Origin: Deltaproteobacteria bacterium UBA6967 | Lineage (GTDB): Bacteria > SAR324 > NAC60-12 | Length of the DNA stretch: 39,389 nt | Reading direction: 5' to 3' | Assembly (NCBI GenBank): GCA_002450295.1 | Contig: DJYX01000059.1 | Coordinates: 1,939 to 41,327 of the forward strand | Shown here: positions 16,437 to 24,547 of the stretch, one piece after another | Position numbering within the stretch: position 1 is the first letter of the stretch | Layout of the letters: each line of letters begins with the position of its first letter | Made by a program: the position numbers and the translations under genes | Notes under the pieces: model-generated | What the model saw: the letters and a program-made list of their open reading frames with translations, nothing else | What the model was told of the DNA's origin: nothing | Database searches by the model: none

Positions 16437-17327
16437 CTAAGTTGGCATCTCTTCTAGCGACGAAGTAACCCCCGCGATGGTGGTGCGTCTCATGTCGCGG
16501 ACCTCTTTGTTGTCATAGCCCATCGCACGATGCATAGTGGCTTGGTTATCCCAAATCACCAAGTCATTGACACTCCACTTATGTCGATAAATGAATTCTC
16601 GCTGGGTCGCATGCTCTGTCAACCGCTTTAGAAAGATTCGAGATTCGGGAACCGTCCAACCCTCGATCAGGCCCGCATGTGCAGAAAGATATAGGGAAAT
16701 GTTCTTGGTTCTAGGATGCCTGCGAACCAAAGCCTGCCTGACTGGAACCATTGCTTCCTGCTGATCTTCCCGGAACTCTGTAAAACCCAATTCACCTCTA
16801 GAATAGAGCTGACTGTGAAGAGTTACCTGACCAAGACATTTCTGCTGAGTTTTTTCATCCAAGGCTCTCCAGGCAGCCCTCATGTCCGCAAACTCTGTAT
16901 CCCCTTCCGTAGTTGGAATGATCTTAGCCGAAAGGATTGAATATTGGGCCGGAATCGCCTTAAAAGAACTATCTGAATGCCAAAGCATATTTCCGAGGGA
17001 AAACAGCCTCTTTGGATCAGCAGTCTCCATTTTTCCACCTGTACGATCTAGATTGGAAATATCGTTTAGTTCCATCTGCAATCGCCGGTCATCTTGCTTC
17101 ATGTAATCACCGGTAGCCAACTCCAAATCACCAAAGTATCGACTGAATCGAATGTGCTGCTCATCCGTCAATACTTGATTTGGAAAAACCAGCACTGCAA
17201 ACGTGTCCAAAGCATTGAAGAGAGCTTCGACAGTTTCAGAGGTCTGTGGTTCTGACAATGAGATGCCCTCTACCTGGGCAACAAAATCTGATAACTTTGG
17301 GTTGAGTGATGTGATTTCCAGGGACAT
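16437..17327 (-). CDS. TauD/TfdA-family Fe(II)/2-oxoglutarate dioxygenase
   Basis: 296 residues. The iron-binding facial triad is His117/Asp119 (WHSDSSF) and His266 (NQATMHRAMGYD). The 2-oxoglutarate-binding Arg is 280 or 281 (RDMRRTTIAG). WHSDSSFKAIPAQYSIL and the FADMRAAW segment are closer to the TfdA (2,4-D dioxygenase) branch than to taurine dioxygenase. It should hydroxylate and cleave an ether, sulfonate or similar acid. It starts 9 nt after the dctM stop, so it is probably the last gene of the TRAP operon and acts on the imported substrate. The true substrate is unknown. Confidence 0.92.
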   Translation of the reverse strand: MSLEITSLNPKLSDFVAQVEGISLSEPQTSETVEALFNALDTFAVLVFPNQVLTDEQHIRFSRYFGDLELATGDYMKQDDRRLQMELNDISNLDRTGGKMETADPKRLFSLGNMLWHSDSSFKAIPAQYSILSAKIIPTTEGDTEFADMRAAWRALDEKTQQKCLGQVTLHSQLYSRGELGFTEFREDQQEAMVPVRQALVRRHPRTKNISLYLSAHAGLIEGWTVPESRIFLKRLTEHATQREFIYRHKWSVNDLVIWDNQATMHRAMGYDNKEVRDMRRTTIAGVTSSLEEMPT

Positions 17328-17336
17328 TTTCTAAAT

Positions 17337-18638
17337 TCACATAAAACGAGGCATCAACCATCTGGGTAGATACAAGATGAGGTCGGGCAGTAGAATTATT
17401 ACTAATAGAATCAGTAACATTGGAATCAAAATAAAACACACATGGCGTAGGGCGTCAATGATTTTGATCTCACCGATCGCGCAGGAAATCATCAGGCAAA
17501 GTCCGTAAGGAGGGGAAACCAAACCAAAAGCAAGAGAGACAACGCCAATGATAGCGAAGTGAATGTCATGGATTCCAGCGTATTGCGCTAAGGGGAGCAG
17601 AACGGTTCCAAGAATGATGATTGCTGGAATGGCGTCAATGAACATCCCAATGAAAAGAAAAGACCCTGCGATGATCAAACCAGTACTGACCGGCCCCACA
17701 CCAAAAGGTTTCAAGAATTCTACGATGGCCAAGGGAACTTTGTAATACGCTAGCAGCCAGCCAAATGCCGACGCAGTTCCCACGCAGAACAATGAAACTG
17801 CAGAGAAGCGGCCAGCTTCATAAAATGCTTTTACGACTTTACTGAGATTTAAAGTTCGATAGCCAATCACTCCCAGTAAAAGGGAATAAACGACAGCTAC
17901 AGCAGAAGCTTCAGTAGGAGTAAATACGCCACCGACAATCCCACCGACAATGATGACAGGTGTCATTAATGGAGGAATTGCCTGGATTAGGGCGACAAAG
18001 AGTTCTTTCAGGTTTGATCGTTGGGTCGTCTCATAATTATTAGACTTGGCATAAATATATACAGCTAACATTTGTGAGGCAGCGATCAAAACTCCAGGAA
18101 CCACACCGGCTAGAAAGAGACCTCCGATAGAAACTGACATCAATCCTCCCCAAACCACCATCATGATGCTAGGAGGAATGATCACACCCATCACCGACGA
18201 ACAAGCTGTGATTGCCACTGAAAAGGAAGTGGAGAAACCCTGTTTTTTCATTTGTGGGATCAGGAGCGAACCAATCCCTGCAGCATCTGCTGTTGAAGAA
18301 CCAGAGATACCCGCAAATAGCATACTAACGACGACATTTACGTGTCCCAGACCTCCTGTCAAATGTCCCACGAGGGCCCTGGAAAAACGAATCAGGCGGT
18401 CCGTGATCCCCGAGGCATTCATTAAGTTAGCGGCTAGTAAAAAGAAGGGGACTGCCAGCAAAATGAAAGCGTTGTAGGATTTGAACATTTCGTTCATCAA
18501 GACGATGGGCGTCAGGCGGTCCGAAAGTAACAACACTGGAGCACACGCAAGCCCCAGCGCAAAGGCGACTGGCACCCTCAAGATAATGAGAGCGATAAAT
18601 GTGGGGAAAAGAATTGCTGAAACTTCTCCCGCGGTCAT
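17337..18638 (-). CDS. dctM: TRAP transporter large permease
   Basis: 433 residues, the standard DctM length, with about 12-13 hydrophobic helices (IT superfamily). Typical features are the GxSGSSxADAAxxG segment (SGSSTADAAGIGSLLIPQMKK), the IPPSIMMVVWG loop and the second-repeat FTPTEASAVAVVYS. It forms the Na+-driven channel subunit with DctQ in the inner membrane. The ATG overlaps the dctQ stop by 4 nt (18635-18638). Order dctP-dctQ-dctM is complete. Substrate class is probably an organic acid. Confidence 0.93.
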   Translation of the reverse strand: MTAGEVSAILFPTFIALIILRVPVAFALGLACAPVLLLSDRLTPIVLMNEMFKSYNAFILLAVPFFLLAANLMNASGITDRLIRFSRALVGHLTGGLGHVNVVVSMLFAGISGSSTADAAGIGSLLIPQMKKQGFSTSFSVAITACSSVMGVIIPPSIMMVVWGGLMSVSIGGLFLAGVVPGVLIAASQMLAVYIYAKSNNYETTQRSNLKELFVALIQAIPPLMTPVIIVGGIVGGVFTPTEASAVAVVYSLLLGVIGYRTLNLSKVVKAFYEAGRFSAVSLFCVGTASAFGWLLAYYKVPLAIVEFLKPFGVGPVSTGLIIAGSFLFIGMFIDAIPAIIILGTVLLPLAQYAGIHDIHFAIIGVVSLAFGLVSPPYGLCLMISCAIGEIKIIDALRHVCFILIPMLLILLVIILLPDLILYLPRWLMPRFM

Positions 18639-19108
18639 TCTGAACCCTTCAAGGTTTTCAGGTTATTGATGAATTTTTCGATCAAAAAGAAGAACCATGT
18701 TGCCCCTGCCAAAGGCCAGGCTCCGTAGATATAGATCATAGGCAATCCAGACATTTCGGATTGTTGCATCAATCCAAACTTTACCAGTGGCCAACCCCAA
18801 ATGATGAAGATGACAGCAACACAAGTCATCATGAAATCTGGTATCAGTTCCCAAATCACCTTGCCGCGTTGTGTCTTCGGCTCAGGTATCAAATCTACAA
18901 TAAAATGGGACTTGTCACGAACAGCGACCATGGAGCCCACGAGGATGATCCAGATGAAGCAGAATCGGGCCATTTCCTCAGTCCAGATGTACCTTGGAAT
19001 CAAACCCGTATATCTGGAGAGCATCTGCATTGAAACTGGGATTAACAGCAGAAACATCAAGGCTGTGAGCAGGCCTCGGAGAAACCTGTGATAAAACTCA
19101 AAAATCAT
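18635..19108 (-). CDS. dctQ: TRAP transporter small permease
   Basis: 157 residues with four membrane helices, the usual DctQ size. The conserved YIWTEEMARFCFIWI motif after helix 1-2 and VDLIPEP are visible. It pairs with DctM, and its stop overlaps the dctM start (ATGA), so stoichiometric coupling is likely. It is 51 nt after dctP with a GC-rich hairpin in the gap, which could keep dctP expression higher than that of the permeases. Confidence 0.92.
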   Translation of the reverse strand: MIFEFYHRFLRGLLTALMFLLLIPVSMQMLSRYTGLIPRYIWTEEMARFCFIWIILVGSMVAVRDKSHFIVDLIPEPKTQRGKVIWELIPDFMMTCVAVIFIIWGWPLVKFGLMQQSEMSGLPMIYIYGAWPLAGATWFFFLIEKFINNLKTLKGSE

Positions 19109-19124
19109 GGTCTTGAGTCATTTC

Positions 19125-19147
19125 AAGGGAGCCTATTGGGCCCCCTT
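19125..19147. terminator. Intercistronic hairpin between dctP and dctQ
   Basis: Stem AAGGG-A-GCC / GGC-C-CCCTT with one A/C mismatch and a 5-nt loop. On the operon (minus) strand it has no U-run, so it probably acts as a 3' stabiliser or partial terminator that raises binding-protein mRNA, as known in other binding-protein operons. A TTTTT tail exists only on the plus strand. Confidence 0.5.
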
Positions 19148-19159
19148 TTTAAAAGTGGG

Positions 19160-20194
19160 TTACTCGATAGCTTGGATAGCTTTATAGAGATCCGCAGCAT
19201 CATTATCTGCAAAGAACTCTTCAAGAACAGGCATCGCCGCATCAATCAACTTCTGACGTTCGGTAAAGTTGACCGTCTTCAATTTGCCCTCAGACTCAAG
19301 CTTGGTCAAAATTCCTTGCCCCTCGGTCATTTCAACTACACGACCGTAGGCGCCAGCATCTTTTCCAGCCTGAATAATTGCTGTTTGTAGATCTGCAGGA
19401 AGACTTCGGAGGGTCTTGCCACTGATGGCCAGTGGTCGCACGGTAATGGAGTGCGCTGTGAGGGAGATATTTGGTCCAACCTCGTAAAATTTCATCTGCT
19501 GAATCCCGGCAGCTTCATTCTCCGCGGCATCAATCACACCGGTCTGAATTGCATTGTAGACTTCAGAGTAAGCGATCACGGATGGAGCCATCCCAAAAGC
19601 ATTGAACAATTGGGTTTGAATCGGAGCACCCATCACACGAATCGGTACATCACTGATCTCGGACATGTTACGGACTGGCTTGTTGACGATCAGGTGCCGA
19701 ATTCCACCCCCGCCATAGCCAATAATTTTGATATCAGCGCGCTTGTAAATATCTTCTTCAATCGGTCCAAACACGCCACTTGTCAGCACTTTGCTCCAGT
19801 GAGCTGGATCTCTGAAAAGCATTGGTGGATCCATCAGAGTTGCCATCTGTGAAAAGGTCGACATGTGGGAAGGAGAGGCGACAGCGTAGTCAACCGAGAT
19901 TCCCTGGTTCATGTAGGCGACATAATCCTTCTCCAGCCCTAACTCGCTGTTTAGGTGCATCACAAATTCAAGCTCATCGGGACCGTTGTAATACATTTTG
20001 GTGAGTTCCTCGAAGCGTCGCATCAAGCGAGTATAGGAGTGAGTCTCATCAAACTGGCTGGCACCGTGCAGGGTAATTTTCTTGGCGTAGACCGTGGTGG
20101 TTGCCCCAACAAAAGCCATGCTCGTGGCGAGTCCGATTCCAATCACCTTTGACAGAATCGATTTGGCTGTTTTTGAAATCATCCACGTTTTCAT
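19160..20194 (-). CDS. dctP: TRAP transporter substrate-binding protein
   Basis: 344 residues. A long Sec signal peptide ends near residue 38 (SMAFVGATTTVYA-K). The mature part has the DctP fold, including the IPIRVMGAPIQTQLFNAFG segment with the conserved Arg that binds a substrate carboxylate, and NAIQTGVIDAAENE. It captures the ligand in the periplasm and delivers it to DctQM. An in-frame ATG lies 12 nt upstream (20206), but GGAG 6 nt before 20194 marks this ATG as the start. It is the first gene of dctPQM-dioxygenase. The conserved Arg suggests an organic acid ligand, matching the downstream dioxygenase. Confidence 0.92.
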   Translation of the reverse strand: MKTWMISKTAKSILSKVIGIGLATSMAFVGATTTVYAKKITLHGASQFDETHSYTRLMRRFEELTKMYYNGPDELEFVMHLNSELGLEKDYVAYMNQGISVDYAVASPSHMSTFSQMATLMDPPMLFRDPAHWSKVLTSGVFGPIEEDIYKRADIKIIGYGGGGIRHLIVNKPVRNMSEISDVPIRVMGAPIQTQLFNAFGMAPSVIAYSEVYNAIQTGVIDAAENEAAGIQQMKFYEVGPNISLTAHSITVRPLAISGKTLRSLPADLQTAIIQAGKDAGAYGRVVEMTEGQGILTKLESEGKLKTVNFTERQKLIDAAMPVLEEFFADNDAADLYKAIQAIE

Positions 20195-20251
20195 GTTTCT
20201 CTCCATAGCGAGTTGACATTGAGTATCTTCACTAGTGCGAAGTACCGGCGG

Positions 20252-20280
20252 AGAATATTCCTTTAGGAATTTGATAGCAA
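20252..20280 (-). promoter_or_regulatory. Candidate sigma-70 promoter of dctPQM
   Basis: TTGCTA (-35, 20275-20280) and TATTCT (-10, 20252-20257) with exactly 17 nt between them, reading toward dctP. Each box matches 4 of 6 consensus bases. An 8-bp perfect palindrome CACTAGTG (20230-20237) lies around +10 to +20 and could be an operator core. Confidence 0.4.
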
Positions 20281-20298
20281 GGCTTATTAAACCTTGCT
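20276..20298. repeat. Hairpin between the dehydrogenase gene and dctP
   Basis: Arms AGCAAGG / CCTTGCT (7 bp) with a 9-nt AT loop, 30 nt after the dehydrogenase stop. It may end that transcript, but it also overlaps the candidate dctP -35 box. A smaller dyad (ATTCC-TTTA-GGAAT) is next to it. Confidence 0.4.
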
Positions 20299-20328
20299 TG
20301 CATTATTTTACCGAACATTGCCTGAATG

Positions 20329-21225
20329 TTAGGTTTTGGGTGGTTGACGCAAATACTCACTCAAGAAATCAACCATCTGCGGGACCATCTTCGCCCCATG
20401 TCCCATTCCCGCAGCTTCTGCCAGGGTTGACTGCGCGCCAATTGCCATTCGAGAAGTCGTTTTGAGATCCTCAGCCATTTGGACGTAGTAGTTGATATCT
20501 TTCACTGCATTCTCTAAAGAGAAAGCGAGATCAATCTGCCCATCGATGGCATAGTTCCGAATAAAATCCATCATGCCCGAACGTAAAGGCCCCGCTGACA
20601 TGGCTTGATAAACTTTATCTCGGGGAACCTCCGCCGCATCAGCCATCGCGAAGACCTCTGCCATGGCACAGGCTGTAGTCATCGCAAAAAAATTGTTCAT
20701 GAGTTTGATTTTGTTCCCAGTACTTGACGAACCTAGGTAAAAAATATTCTCCCCCAGATCATCCAGCACTGGTTTTACCTGATTGAAGACCACCTCCTCC
20801 CCAGCCCCCATGATATTTAGCTTGCCATCCTTTGCATGTGCTGGGGTTCGCCCCAAGGGACAATCCAAGTAGAATGCTCCCTTCTCAGCCAAATCTTTTG
20901 CAATCTTTAAAGTCGAAGAGGGCAAAGAAGTGCCAAAGTCGATAACAATTGTGCCCGCTTTCACTCCCAAAAGGACTCCTGCGTCACCGTAAATGTTAGA
21001 TTCCACACTTTGGGAATTATCCACACAGAACATCACAATCTCGACTTGTTCTGCCATCTGCTTTGCTGAGACTGACTCGACAGCTCCCCTAGATACTGCT
21101 TCCTCAATTTTCTGACGACTGCGATTGCCTTTGACTATCAATTCATATCCCAGCGATTGAAGTCTCTCTACCATAGCTGAGCCCATCAGTCCCAAGCCGA
21201 TAAATCCAATTTTTGGTTTCTGCAT
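20329..21225 (-). CDS. 3-hydroxyisobutyrate-dehydrogenase-family NAD(P)-dependent reductase
   Basis: 298 residues, the standard beta-hydroxyacid dehydrogenase length. The Rossmann motif GFIGLGLMGSAM is at 7-18. The substrate-binding segment reads DCPLGRTPAHAKDGKLNIMGAG, the catalytic Lys174 is in GNKIKLMNN, and an all-helical C-domain follows. Pro-Leu-Gly replaces the usual Ala-Pro-Val-Ser-Gly after Asp-Cys, so the substrate may differ from 3-hydroxyisobutyrate and 2-hydroxy-3-oxopropionate. The ribosome-binding site (AGGG) lies inside a 15-bp palindrome. It is upstream of dctP on the same strand, 134 nt away, and could belong to the TRAP unit. Confidence 0.9.
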   Translation of the reverse strand: MQKPKIGFIGLGLMGSAMVERLQSLGYELIVKGNRSRQKIEEAVSRGAVESVSAKQMAEQVEIVMFCVDNSQSVESNIYGDAGVLLGVKAGTIVIDFGTSLPSSTLKIAKDLAEKGAFYLDCPLGRTPAHAKDGKLNIMGAGEEVVFNQVKPVLDDLGENIFYLGSSSTGNKIKLMNNFFAMTTACAMAEVFAMADAAEVPRDKVYQAMSAGPLRSGMMDFIRNYAIDGQIDLAFSLENAVKDINYYVQMAEDLKTTSRMAIGAQSTLAEAAGMGHGAKMVPQMVDFLSEYLRQPPKT

Positions 21226-21239
21226 ATCTACCCTAGATA
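21225..21239. promoter_or_regulatory. Palindrome covering the ribosome-binding site of the dehydrogenase gene
   Basis: TATCTA-GGG-TAGATA on the minus strand: 6-bp arms with the GGG of the Shine-Dalgarno in the loop and the A of the start codon in one arm. It could be a start-occluding hairpin or an operator. Confidence 0.4.
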
Positions 21240-21500
21240 GTTGATATTGAACTATTTAACTTCGTTCGCATTGGAATGGTAATGATTTCCTTTTCGAATA
21301 AGAAAAAAATTATCAGGGACATAAGTCAATTTCTAAGGAAAAAGACAACTGAATTTTGATAAATGATGTCTAAATCACCAAAAATTGCTCGACTAAATTC
21401 CTTAAGTTCATACTTTTGGTCGGATGAAAAAGTTACCTTGCTGGAATGATGGGCAGCAAAATCTCGCATTTTCAAATAAATGATTTGTAGAAGGAACCCA

Positions 21501-22637
21501 ATGATCATCAGAAAAGTCACCCCTTTGAACAGCCCAAATACCGCATCACAACCAATTGATCTTGAAATCGAAGACGGTAAGATCTCGCGCCTTGGATCTC
21601 AGCTGGACAACCCAAAGGGTCTTAGAGAGTATGTATTTGAAGATGCCCTGATTTCGAAAGGTTGGGTGGATCTGCACGTACACGTTTATTTTGGGGCGAC
21701 CGACATCTCCATCCGGCCTGAACAGGCTGGACTTGAAACTGGAGTGACTACTTTAGTGGATTGTGGCTCTGCAGGGGAAGCCAACTTTGTTGGGTTTTCA
21801 GAATTCATTGCTAAACAGGCCAAGGAGAGACTCTTTGCGTTCTTGAACATCGGCAGCATCGGGCTTGTCGCCTGCAATCGAATCAGTGAACTTTCTCTTG
21901 GGTTTCGCTCAGTCAATGTCGAACGAACTTTAAAAACCATTGAGAATTATCCTGAACTAATTCGGGGGATCAAGTGCAGGGCTAGTCAGGTCATAACTGG
22001 AGACTTGGGGGCTGAAGCGGTACGAGTAGCTAGGAAGGTAGCCCGTGTCGCAGGCTTGCCACTGATCGTCCATGTTGGGGAACCACCACCCTTGTTGGAA
22101 GACGTGCTTGATCTTCTTGAGGAAGGGGATGTGGTCACCCATGCCTTTCATGGGAAACCCGGGGGTAATCTGATGGAGGATCCAAGGTCACTTGCCGCTG
22201 TCCACGAAGCTCGAGCTCGAGGGGTTTTATTGGACGTTGGGCATGGTGCAGCCTCTTTTTCCTTCAAGGTGATGCGCTTTGCGAGAGAGCAGGGAATTGA
22301 AACAGATTTGATTAGCACCGACCTGCACCGCAACAGCATCAAGGGACCCGCCTACGACCTGCCTACAACCCTTTCAAAACTTTTGAATCTGGGAATGCCG
22401 CTGGATCAAGTCATTGCAGCTGGATCAACAAGACCCTCTTCCTTTTTAGACCCCACTGAGGGTAAAGATTGGTTGAAAGTTGGCCAGAACGCAGACCTAA
22501 CGGTGTTCCGGGTAGATGAGGCAAATATTTCAGTCGAAGATAGCCTTGGGGATCATCTCACTTTAACTCAGTTGATTCATCCACTGCTCGCTGTTCAGGG
22601 GTCAAATCATGCTGAGTGCAGTCTACGATTCCAGTGA
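21501..22637 (+). CDS. Amidohydrolase/deacetylase-family metallohydrolase
   Basis: 378-residue binuclear-type metallohydrolase of the dihydroorotase-like amidohydrolase superfamily. Metal ligands seen: His59/His61 (DLHVHVYFG), a probable carboxylated Lys158 (RGIKCR), His191 (IVHVGEP), His214 (VTHAFHG) and Asp274 (ISTDLH). The family resembles the E. faecalis EF_0837-type proteins, which lie next to SelA/DgaE-like PLP enzymes; such an enzyme is encoded 1.9 kb away here on the other strand. It should hydrolyse an amide bond, perhaps an N-acyl group of a sugar acid. An upstream in-frame ATG (21480) exists, but AAGGAA close to 21501 favours this one. It converges with the esterase gene 20 nt away. 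Confidence 0.88.
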   Translation: MIIRKVTPLNSPNTASQPIDLEIEDGKISRLGSQLDNPKGLREYVFEDALISKGWVDLHVHVYFGATDISIRPEQAGLETGVTTLVDCGSAGEANFVGFSEFIAKQAKERLFAFLNIGSIGLVACNRISELSLGFRSVNVERTLKTIENYPELIRGIKCRASQVITGDLGAEAVRVARKVARVAGLPLIVHVGEPPPLLEDVLDLLEEGDVVTHAFHGKPGGNLMEDPRSLAAVHEARARGVLLDVGHGAASFSFKVMRFAREQGIETDLISTDLHRNSIKGPAYDLPTTLSKLLNLGMPLDQVIAAGSTRPSSFLDPTEGKDWLKVGQNADLTVFRVDEANISVEDSLGDHLTLTQLIHPLLAVQGSNHAECSLRFQ

Positions 22638-22657
22638 AATTGTGATTGACCGAAAAT

Positions 22658-23524
22658 CTAGCACCAATGGGCTGGTAGGATCGGCTGGCCATTATCAAGC
22701 TTGTCTGCAATCCAGTTTGCTTGTCGAACCCCATCTCGATAACTCGAGTGCTGAAAAGGCACTCTATCAACAGGCCCGGCAAAAGCCTCAAACAAAGCAT
22801 CACAGAACCCCACAGAGTCTTCAACTAACATGGTGGGCATTTGAACATTTGGAGCGTGATGAACTGGTTCAAAATAAGACAGAGTTTTCTCTACGGACAA
22901 TCGAGAGGATGCTGAGCCTCGTAAGTGATCGTTGAATTCTTCGAGAGGATAGTTGCTAGTCTGAGATGCTCTCTTCAGGGAGTTGTAATGGAGCGCAGGG
23001 GTATAGTGCAGTGCCGCTGCCTCAGATCTACGGGCTGCTGTCCAAAGCGCTAATTCACCACCAAGTAAGCAAATTCTTCGACGGTCCACTTCTTCACGAC
23101 TTTTCAAAAATTCCATGACAGACAAGCAATCTCCAGCAATCTCACGGTAAATGTAAGATTCCGCAGCTTCAATACCCAAGGTCAATAAACCCGGGTATGC
23201 AGCCGCAAAAGGCTCATCAGAGAGTCGTTGGCCTCGATGACACAAGGCTACACAGATATATTTACAACGCTCTTCAAATGGTGGGATGTGAACCACGCTC
23301 CCATAGTTTGGGAGATGGTAAATGACTGGGAAAGGTCCTTCACCTTTTGGCACACTGTAGTAAGCAAAGATTCGATAACCTTTCACACTTGATAGCCACA
23401 ACCCGTACACAGTGAATTGAGGTTTGCTGCGAATGGGAAGTTCCTTCAATTCAGGCTCTGGGACCACTGAATTCAAGTCGCTTTCAATACCAGCCCAAAA
23501 TTGATCAAAGTCCTTTGGTTTCAT
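22658..23524 (-). CDS. AXE1-type alpha/beta hydrolase lacking the catalytic serine
   Basis: 288 residues. It aligns end to end with the next gene upstream: the KPKDFDQFW start, a YPGLLT segment, a 'VDRRRICLLGG' strand before the nucleophile elbow, and a YPLEEFNDHL segment. At the elbow the GxSxG motif reads G155-G-E157-L-A, so the nucleophile Ser is Glu. The usual Asp and His regions are also altered. It is therefore probably a pseudoenzyme, a binding partner or an enzyme with new chemistry, although the frame is intact. AAGGA close before the ATG supports translation. It is the last gene of the ABC/SelA-like run, 30 nt after its active paralogue. Confidence 0.85.
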   Translation of the reverse strand: MKPKDFDQFWAGIESDLNSVVPEPELKELPIRSKPQFTVYGLWLSSVKGYRIFAYYSVPKGEGPFPVIYHLPNYGSVVHIPPFEERCKYICVALCHRGQRLSDEPFAAAYPGLLTLGIEAAESYIYREIAGDCLSVMEFLKSREEVDRRRICLLGGELALWTAARRSEAAALHYTPALHYNSLKRASQTSNYPLEEFNDHLRGSASSRLSVEKTLSYFEPVHHAPNVQMPTMLVEDSVGFCDALFEAFAGPVDRVPFQHSSYRDGVRQANWIADKLDNGQPILPAHWC

Positions 23525-23554
23525 GATTCCTTGTATTTTTCAGAGCTCGGTGAC

Positions 23555-24490
23555 TCAAGATCGCGCTGGTTTCAATTGGTCGTCAAAAAAAGCATCCACC
23601 ACATGATCATGCTCATGATGATTGGCGTCATGACCATGTCCTTCGTATTCGTAGAGCTTTTTATTCGACGTACCAATCTTTTCCATCAAGGGATATGCAG
23701 TCTCTGGGGGGCAGACGTCATCTTGCAGGCCAATGTAGACAATAATTGGACATTGAATCCGCTCTGCAAAGTTAAAGCAGTCATAATAATTCCAAGTATT
23801 CGCTATCGCAGAGCTATGTTCTGGTTGAATTCCCAGATAATCGTTGATCTCCTCATACGGATAAGTTCGGGTCAACTTAAAGGCATCAACGACTCCCGCA
23901 AGATAAGGGGCTCCAGCTGAGGCCGCTCTAACTTGTTGACGGAGTGCGGACACAACAAGAGTCAATGCACCACCCTGGCTACTCCCTTGGATTCCAATCC
24001 GATCTGAGTCTACTTCTGGTTGCTCAAGTAGAAAATCAATCACCCGCACTGCATCAATGTAAAATCCCTTGTAACCATAATGGTCTCGATCATTGATGTT
24101 GTGAGTTAACAATCCGGGATATCCGGGATTGAATGCAGCATTGCTCCGTAATTTGCCCCGTGGTGCAGCACCAAAGGTAGAATAACCTTGGGCAGCATGT
24201 GATTTTGGCAGGGTTGGCTCACTGATGTAGCCTGGATAGAAAACACGGGCAGGAAGAGGTTTGGTTCTTTCTCTAGGCAGACAATACCAGCCAGCGATTC
24301 GCAAACCATCAAGGCTGTCATATTTGACTTCGAACACCTCGACTTCCTCACTGGAACGCAAAGGATCCAACTCAATCGCGGCATTCAGTGGGATGGAGTC
24401 GACTTCCGCCATGATTTCCTGCCAAAAGTGGTCAAAGTCATACGGTTTGACCACTTCCGTAGGATGAGCAGATAGATTTGGTTTGGGCAC
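23555..24490 (-). CDS. Acetylxylan esterase/cephalosporin deacetylase-type hydrolase (AXE1)
   Basis: 311 residues, the usual AXE1 length. The nucleophile is Ser171 in QGSSQGGAL. The acid is Asp257 or Asp258 (GLQDDVCPP), and the base His lies in the unusually His-rich EYEGHGHDANHHEHDH (285-295). The family removes acetyl groups from sugars and small molecules. There is no signal peptide, so it acts on imported substrate. It starts at a GTG with AAGGAG 4 nt upstream. It lies 57 nt after the SelA-like gene in the same run, consistent with de-acetylation of a sugar brought in by the ABC system. Confidence 0.9.
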   Translation of the reverse strand: MPKPNLSAHPTEVVKPYDFDHFWQEIMAEVDSIPLNAAIELDPLRSSEEVEVFEVKYDSLDGLRIAGWYCLPRERTKPLPARVFYPGYISEPTLPKSHAAQGYSTFGAAPRGKLRSNAAFNPGYPGLLTHNINDRDHYGYKGFYIDAVRVIDFLLEQPEVDSDRIGIQGSSQGGALTLVVSALRQQVRAASAGAPYLAGVVDAFKLTRTYPYEEINDYLGIQPEHSSAIANTWNYYDCFNFAERIQCPIIVYIGLQDDVCPPETAYPLMEKIGTSNKKLYEYEGHGHDANHHEHDHVVDAFFDDQLKPARS

Positions 24491-24547
24491 AAAACTCCTT
24501 TATTTCAAAAACATCGTTGATTCAGATTGATGGCAAAAGATAACAAA

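Noticed and set aside
21326..21520. 64-codon minus-strand frame upstream of the amidohydrolase
   Set aside because: It overlaps the amidohydrolase start on the opposite strand, with no ribosome-binding site or recognisable domain.
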